From positions 1 through 33,132 of the forward strand of contig CAJFUI010000020.1 of the NCBI GenBank assembly GCA_904420145.1: DNA of 33,132 nt, read 5' to 3'. Position numbers and translations under genes: made by a program. This document shows, piece after piece, positions 31,183 through 33,132 of this stretch. The first letter of the stretch is position 1. Each line of letters starts with the position of its first letter. The notes beneath the pieces are model-generated. The model worked only from the letters and a program-made list of their open reading frames with translations. It was not told where the DNA came from and ran no database searches. The DNA is from an uncultured Oscillospiraceae bacterium (GTDB taxonomy: Bacteria > Bacillota > Clostridia > Oscillospirales > Oscillospiraceae).

Positions 31183-32681
31183 AGCAGGGAAAAGTCATTT
31201 TAGTGGGAGCCGGCCCCGGGGATCCGGGCCTTTTGACCATCAGGGGCCGGGAGGCCCTGTCCGGGGCGGAGGTGGTAGTCTACGACCGGCTGGTCTCCCC
31301 CGCCATTCTCGCCCTGATCCCCTCCGGCGTGGAGCGGATCGACGTGGGCAAGGAGGCCTCCCACCACAAGGTTCCCCAGGAGGAGATCAACCGCATCCTG
31401 CTCCGGAAGGCCCTGGAGGGAAAAACCGTGGTGCGGCTGAAGGGGGGCGACCCCTTTGTCTTCGGCCGGGGGGGCGAGGAGCTGGAGCTGCTCGCAGCGC
31501 AGGGCGTGGCCTTTGAGGAGGTTCCCGGCATCACCTCCGCTATCGCCGCCGCCGCCTACGCCGGCATCCCCGTGACCCACCGGGACTACTGCTCCTCTCT
31601 CCACATCATCACCGGCCACCAGCGGGCCGGGAAGGAGCTGTCCATTGACTTTGAGGCCTTGGTCCGCACCGGCGGCACCCTGATCTTCCTCATGGGGGTA
31701 ACCGCCATGCCCAAGATCGTGGAGGGCCTTTTGCAGGCGGGTATGGACGGCGGCACCCCGGCCGCCATGGTGGAGCGGGGCACCACCCCCTCCCAGCGGC
31801 GGTGCAGCGCCACCCTCTCCACCCTGCCGGAAAAGGCAGCGGAAATGGGCATCCGCAGCCCCGCCATTATTATTGTGGGCAGGGTCTGTTCCTTAGCGGA
31901 GGACTTCTGCTGGTTTGACCGCCTCCCCCTGCGGGGCCGGCGCTATCTGGTCACCCGGCCCCGGCAGCGCGCCGGCAGGCTGTCGGACAAGCTGCGCCGC
32001 CTGGGGGCCGATGTGTGGGAGTACCCCTGCATCGAGACGGTCCCCATCCTCCCCTGCCCCGCCATGGACGAGGCCCTCCAACAGATCGGCCGCTATGAAT
32101 GGCTGGTCTTCACCAGTCCCGCCGGGGTGTCCGCCTTCCGAACGGAGCTGACATGCATGGGGAGGGATGGGCGGTATCTCGCCGGCGTGAAGCTTGCCGC
32201 CATCGGCTCCGGTACCGCCAAGGCCCTCCAAGAGATGGGGCTCACCGCCGACTATGTCCCGGAGGTCTACGACGCCGCGCACCTCGGCGAGGGACTCCCC
32301 GCCGACGGGCGGGCGCTGATTCTCCGGGCGGAAATCGGCTCCCCTGCCTTGACAGAGGCCCTTAGGAGGCGTAACATCTCCTATGACGACATCCCCGTCT
32401 ACCGGACGGTATATGCCAATGCCCAGTCCCCGGCGCTCCGAACCGCTTTGGAGGCGGGAGAGGTGCCCTACGCCGCCTTTACCTCCGCCTCCACAGTGAA
32501 GGGCTTTGTCTCCACCGTGGGGGAGGACGCCGACTTCTCCCGAGTACTTGGCCTGTGCATCGGGGAGCAGACCGCCGCCGAGGCGAGAAAGCACGGCATT
32601 CCCGTGCGGATCGCCCATCGGGCCACCATCGACGCCTTGGTGGAGCTGGCGGTGGAGACTGCCGCCCCCTGTGAAATCTGA
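31179..32681 (+). CDS. cobA-hemD: Uroporphyrinogen-III C-methyltransferase / uroporphyrinogen-III synthase fusion
   Basis: A 500-residue fusion. The N-terminal SUMT domain (about 1-245) methylates C2 and C7 of uroporphyrinogen III to give precorrin-2: VGAGPGDPGLLTIRG (9-23), YDRLVSP, RLKGGDPFVFGRGGEE, VPGITSAIAAAAYAGIPVTHR (in part). The C-terminal HemD domain (about 255-495) cyclises hydroxymethylbilane with inversion of ring D: VTRPRQRAGRLSDKL, LVFTSPAGVSAF, AAIGSGTAKAL and YAAFTSASTVKGF. The fusion therefore makes uroporphyrinogen III and sends it directly to corrin synthesis. The start is GTG at 31179, overlapping hemC as GTGA. The arrangement is common in Clostridia. Confidence 0.96.
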   Translation: MKQGKVILVGAGPGDPGLLTIRGREALSGAEVVVYDRLVSPAILALIPSGVERIDVGKEASHHKVPQEEINRILLRKALEGKTVVRLKGGDPFVFGRGGEELELLAAQGVAFEEVPGITSAIAAAAYAGIPVTHRDYCSSLHIITGHQRAGKELSIDFEALVRTGGTLIFLMGVTAMPKIVEGLLQAGMDGGTPAAMVERGTTPSQRRCSATLSTLPEKAAEMGIRSPAIIIVGRVCSLAEDFCWFDRLPLRGRRYLVTRPRQRAGRLSDKLRRLGADVWEYPCIETVPILPCPAMDEALQQIGRYEWLVFTSPAGVSAFRTELTCMGRDGRYLAGVKLAAIGSGTAKALQEMGLTADYVPEVYDAAHLGEGLPADGRALILRAEIGSPALTEALRRRNISYDDIPVYRTVYANAQSPALRTALEAGEVPYAAFTSASTVKGFVSTVGEDADFSRVLGLCIGEQTAAEARKHGIPVRIAHRATIDALVELAVETAAPCEI

Positions 32682-32697
32682 TTGTGAGGTGTTTACT

Positions 32698-33132
32698 ATG
32701 GAACTCACCCAACGTCCCCGCCGCCTGCGCCGCACTGACGCGGTGCGGCGCATGTGCCGGGAGACCCGCATGTCCCCGGACAGCCTGATCTATCCCATCT
32801 TTTTTGATGAAACCCTCTCCGGCACCCGGCCCATTCCCTCCCTGCCAGGCCAGTTTCACTATGGAGTGGACAGCGCGGCGCAGGCGGTGGAGGACTGCCT
32901 CGTCCACGGGGTCACCCACTGCCTTCTCTTCGGCCTGCCCGCCCATAAGGACGCCGTGGGCTCCTCCGCCTGGGACGAGCACGGCGTGGTGCAGGAGGCT
33001 ATCCGGGCTATTAAGAAGGCCTACCCCGACTTCCATGTGATTACCGACGTGTGCATGTGCGAGTACACCGACCACGGCCACTGCGGCATCCTCTGCGGCC
33101 ACGAGGTGGACAACGACAAGACCCTGGAGGTC
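32698..33132 (+). CDS. hemB: Delta-aminolevulinic acid dehydratase, N-terminal part (cut by window end)
   Basis: Condenses two 5-aminolevulinic acids into porphobilinogen. The first 145 codons are visible, starting MELTQRPRRLRRTDAVR, with LIYPIFFDE and SLPGQFHYG typical of the family. The segment DVCMCEYTDHGHCGIL holds the three cysteines of the zinc-binding type. The ATG at 32698 follows GTGAGGTG 16 bases after cobA-hemD, so it belongs to the same operon. The rest, including the Schiff-base lysines, is outside the window. Confidence 0.95.
   Translation, partial: MELTQRPRRLRRTDAVRRMCRETRMSPDSLIYPIFFDETLSGTRPIPSLPGQFHYGVDSAAQAVEDCLVHGVTHCLLFGLPAHKDAVGSSAWDEHGVVQEAIRAIKKAYPDFHVITDVCMCEYTDHGHCGILCGHEVDNDKTLEV

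Noticed and set aside
1-33132. CRISPR arrays, tRNA/rRNA genes, insertion sequences, prophage genes
   Set aside because: I looked for regularly spaced repeats, tRNA-like cloverleafs, transposase or integrase motifs and saw none that I can support.

Overview
The window comes from a GC-rich, endospore-forming member of the Clostridia. An Oscillospiraceae-type gut anaerobe is my best guess. The reasons are a forward-facing sigma-G gene, a tRNA-sensing T-box leader, two cobalamin riboswitches, strong AGGAGG-type ribosome binding sites, and an anaerobic (cobalt-early) cobalamin pathway in very high-GC coding sequence. No species is claimed.

Positions 1-8.6 kb hold ordinary chromosomal genes in small units. 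These are the start of efp (minus), an RluA-type pseudouridine synthase (plus), a yqeG-Xaa-Pro aminopeptidase pair (minus), an unassigned 255-residue protein (plus), rpsU (plus), a tryptophan T-box leader driving a solitary trpB2 gene (plus), glyA (minus) and sigG (plus, with a promoter matching the sigma-F consensus). Just behind sigG lies a second, diverged copy of the last 23 codons of a sigG-like gene, separated from it by a 122-bp hairpin-rich spacer. It looks like an integration or recombination scar.

Positions 8.6-33.1 kb are one long, tightly packed plus-strand cluster for making adenosylcobalamin-type cofactors from glutamyl-tRNA. The first part (8.6-24.7 kb) has a sigma-A promoter, a compact Cbl-II-like riboswitch with an intrinsic terminator, then cbiD, cbiF, cbiG, cbiH, a small membrane protein, cbiJ, cbiET, cbiA, cobT, cobU, cobS, a second short CobU-like gene, cobC, cbiB, cobD, cbiP, cbiC and cbiK. 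The second part (24.7-33.1 kb) opens with a larger, classical cobalamin riboswitch and a possible 9-codon leader ORF. It continues with the cobalt importer cbiMNQO, then cbiL, hemA, a precorrin-2 dehydrogenase gene, hemC, a cobA-hemD fusion and hemB, which is cut by the window end. Many junctions are ATGA or GTGA overlaps, which points to translational coupling.

Together these genes go from glutamyl-tRNA through uroporphyrinogen III and precorrin-2, insert cobalt with CbiK, methylate and contract the ring, amidate it, attach aminopropanol and assemble the nucleotide loop. I see no corrinoid adenosyltransferase, no glutamate-1-semialdehyde aminomutase and no lower-ligand synthesis gene, so these must lie elsewhere or be replaced.

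The most unusual material is non-coding: the sigG 3'-end duplication, a 328-bp gap before cbiK made almost entirely of perfect hairpins, a structured leader before the precorrin-2 dehydrogenase gene, and the use of two apparently different cobalamin riboswitch classes for the two halves of one pathway.
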